DNA from: Streptomyces bungoensis
GTDB lineage: Bacteria; Actinomycetota; Actinomycetes; Streptomycetales; Streptomycetaceae
NCBI RefSeq assembly: GCF_001514215.1
Contig: NZ_KQ948854.1
Location: 166,444 to 230,443 of the forward strand
Reading direction: 5' to 3'
Length of the DNA: 64,000 nt
In this document: in pieces, positions 63,232-64,000 of the stretch
Layout: each line of letters starts with the position of its first letter
Numbering within the stretch: the first letter of the stretch is position 1
Made by a program: the position numbers and the translations under genes
The notes under the pieces: generated by a model
Told to the model about the DNA's origin: nothing
The model's database searches: none
The model's input: only the letters and a program-made list of their open reading frames with translations

Positions 63232-64000
63232 GACTTCTTGGCCTTTGCGGTCCGAGCGGCGACCCAGACGGCGACCACGATCAGCGCGCCGAGGCCGAAG
63301 ATCCAGGCGAACAGACCCTCACTGACCGGCCCGAGACCGCCCAGCTCCAGACCGCCGGGGTTCACCGTCTTGTCGCTGTCGACCTCGTTCAGGTACGCGA
63401 TGATGTCCTTCTTGTTCTTCTCCGACAGCGTGGTGTCGGGGAAGGAGGGCATGTTCTGCGGGCCGGTCTGCATGGCCTCGTAGATGTGCTTGGGAGCGAC
63501 GCCCTCGAGGCTCGGCGCGAACTTGCCCTTGGTGAGGGCACCGCCCTTGCCGGTGAAGTTGTGGCACTGAGCGCAGTTGGTGCGGAACAGTTCGCCGCCC
63601 TTGGCGGCGTCCGCGCCTTCCGGCCCGTACTGCTGCTTCGTCGGCACGCTCGGGCCGGCGCCCAGGGAGGCGACGTAGGCGGCGAGCTTGTCGATCTGGT
63701 CCTGCGTGTACACGGGCTTCTTGCGCGGGACCTGGGCGCCCTGCGAGGTGGCGGCGGGCATACGGCCGGTGCCGACCTGGAAGTCGACGGCCGCGGCGCC
63801 GACGCCGACGAGGCTCGGGCCGTCGGAGGAGCCCTGGCCACCGGTGCCGTGGCAGCTGGCGCAGCCGACCTCGTAGAGCTTCTTGCCCTCCTTGATGGTG
63901 AGGGACTGGGAGGTTTCATCGGCCTGCGCCTTGCCCGCGGGCGCGAACGCGGCGTACAGCCCCCCAGTGGCCGCCAGCGCGAGGAGTAGGACGACGACCG
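63228..64000 (-). CDS. qcrC: Cytochrome bc1 complex diheme cytochrome c subunit (QcrC), 5' end outside window
   Basis: The visible ~257 residues contain two heme-c motifs, CASCH near the visible N-terminus and CAQCH in the middle, and one C-terminal membrane span (about the last 35 residues). This diheme cytochrome passes electrons straight to the aa3 oxidase in actinobacteria, which form a bc1-aa3 supercomplex. The start and signal/membrane anchor lie beyond position 64000. It is the first gene of the qcrC-qcrA-qcrB set. Confidence 0.95.
   Translation of the reverse strand, partial: VVVLLLALAATGGLYAAFAPAGKAQADETSQSLTIKEGKKLYEVGCASCHGTGGQGSSDGPSLVGVGAAAVDFQVGTGRMPAATSQGAQVPRKKPVYTQDQIDKLAAYVASLGAGPSVPTKQQYGPEGADAAKGGELFRTNCAQCHNFTGKGGALTKGKFAPSLEGVAPKHIYEAMQTGPQNMPSFPDTTLSEKNKKDIIAYLNEVDSDKTVNPGGLELGGLGPVSEGLFAWIFGLGALIVVAVWVAARTAKAKKS

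Overview
The window is very GC-rich, third codon positions are almost all G or C, GTG and TTG starts are common, and the gene content matches a Streptomyces chromosome core. No rRNA, tRNA, CRISPR array, transposase, phage gene or antibiotic cluster is visible. The gene order also follows the Mycobacterium tuberculosis block from mraY (Rv2156c) to qcrB (Rv2196), so this is an ancient actinobacterial core segment with Streptomyces-specific insertions.

Layout. 1-7.5 kb: the division and cell-wall (dcw) operon on the minus strand, rsmH-ftsL-ftsI-murE-murF-mraY (mraY runs off the left edge). 7.8-13.5 kb: a beta-carbonic anhydrase, then a MoxR/DUF58/transglutaminase operon. 13.5-15.9 kb: DUF3040 protein, methyltransferase and HEPN protein. 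16-19.6 kb: a degenerate ABC ATPase, a YhgE/Pip-type membrane protein and a TetR regulator, with a TetR-like operator at the promoter. 19.9-25.9 kb: a phytoene-dehydrogenase-like enzyme behind a perfect MacR-type palindrome, a Tyr/Gln-rich membrane protein, metF, thiE, an Rv2175c-type DNA-binding protein and a flavoprotein reductase. 26.3-28.6 kb: a TPP riboswitch followed by thiO-thiS-thiG. 28.7-33.2 kb: a PASTA Ser/Thr kinase, endonuclease IV, a molybdopterin enzyme, and bacterioferritin with its ferredoxin partner. 33.3-37.8 kb: class II DAHP synthase, divergent from a Trp-attenuated fused anthranilate synthase, then phosphofructokinase. 37.9-47.1 kb: the MacRS-like two-component system, acyltransferase, hydrolase, glucokinase, ArsA-like ATPase, START protein and phosphoesterase. 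47.4-57.5 kb: acyl-CoA synthetase, PimB-like mannosyltransferase, a metalloprotease-like lipoprotein, two NlpC/P60 hydrolases, an NYN protein and a rhomboid. 57.6-64 kb: a class V aminotransferase, trpD and the cytochrome bc1 operon qcrC-qcrA-qcrB (qcrC runs off the right edge).

Functional themes. Cell-envelope synthesis and remodelling dominate: dcw genes, kinase with PASTA domains, NlpC/P60 pair, PimB-like enzyme and PlsC. Aromatic amino acid supply (DAHP synthase, TrpEG, TrpD), thiamine synthesis, iron storage and release, central carbon (PFK, glucokinase) and respiration (bc1) make up the rest. Regulation is unusually readable here: a TPP riboswitch, a tryptophan leader-peptide attenuator, an iron box, a TetR-type operator, a MacR-type site and several strong hairpin terminators between convergent genes.

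I do not see a clearly new biological system. The closest candidates are the degenerate-ATPase/YhgE/TetR operon, a 219-bp nested inverted-repeat element between divergent genes, and tandem operator-like repeats ahead of bacterioferritin.
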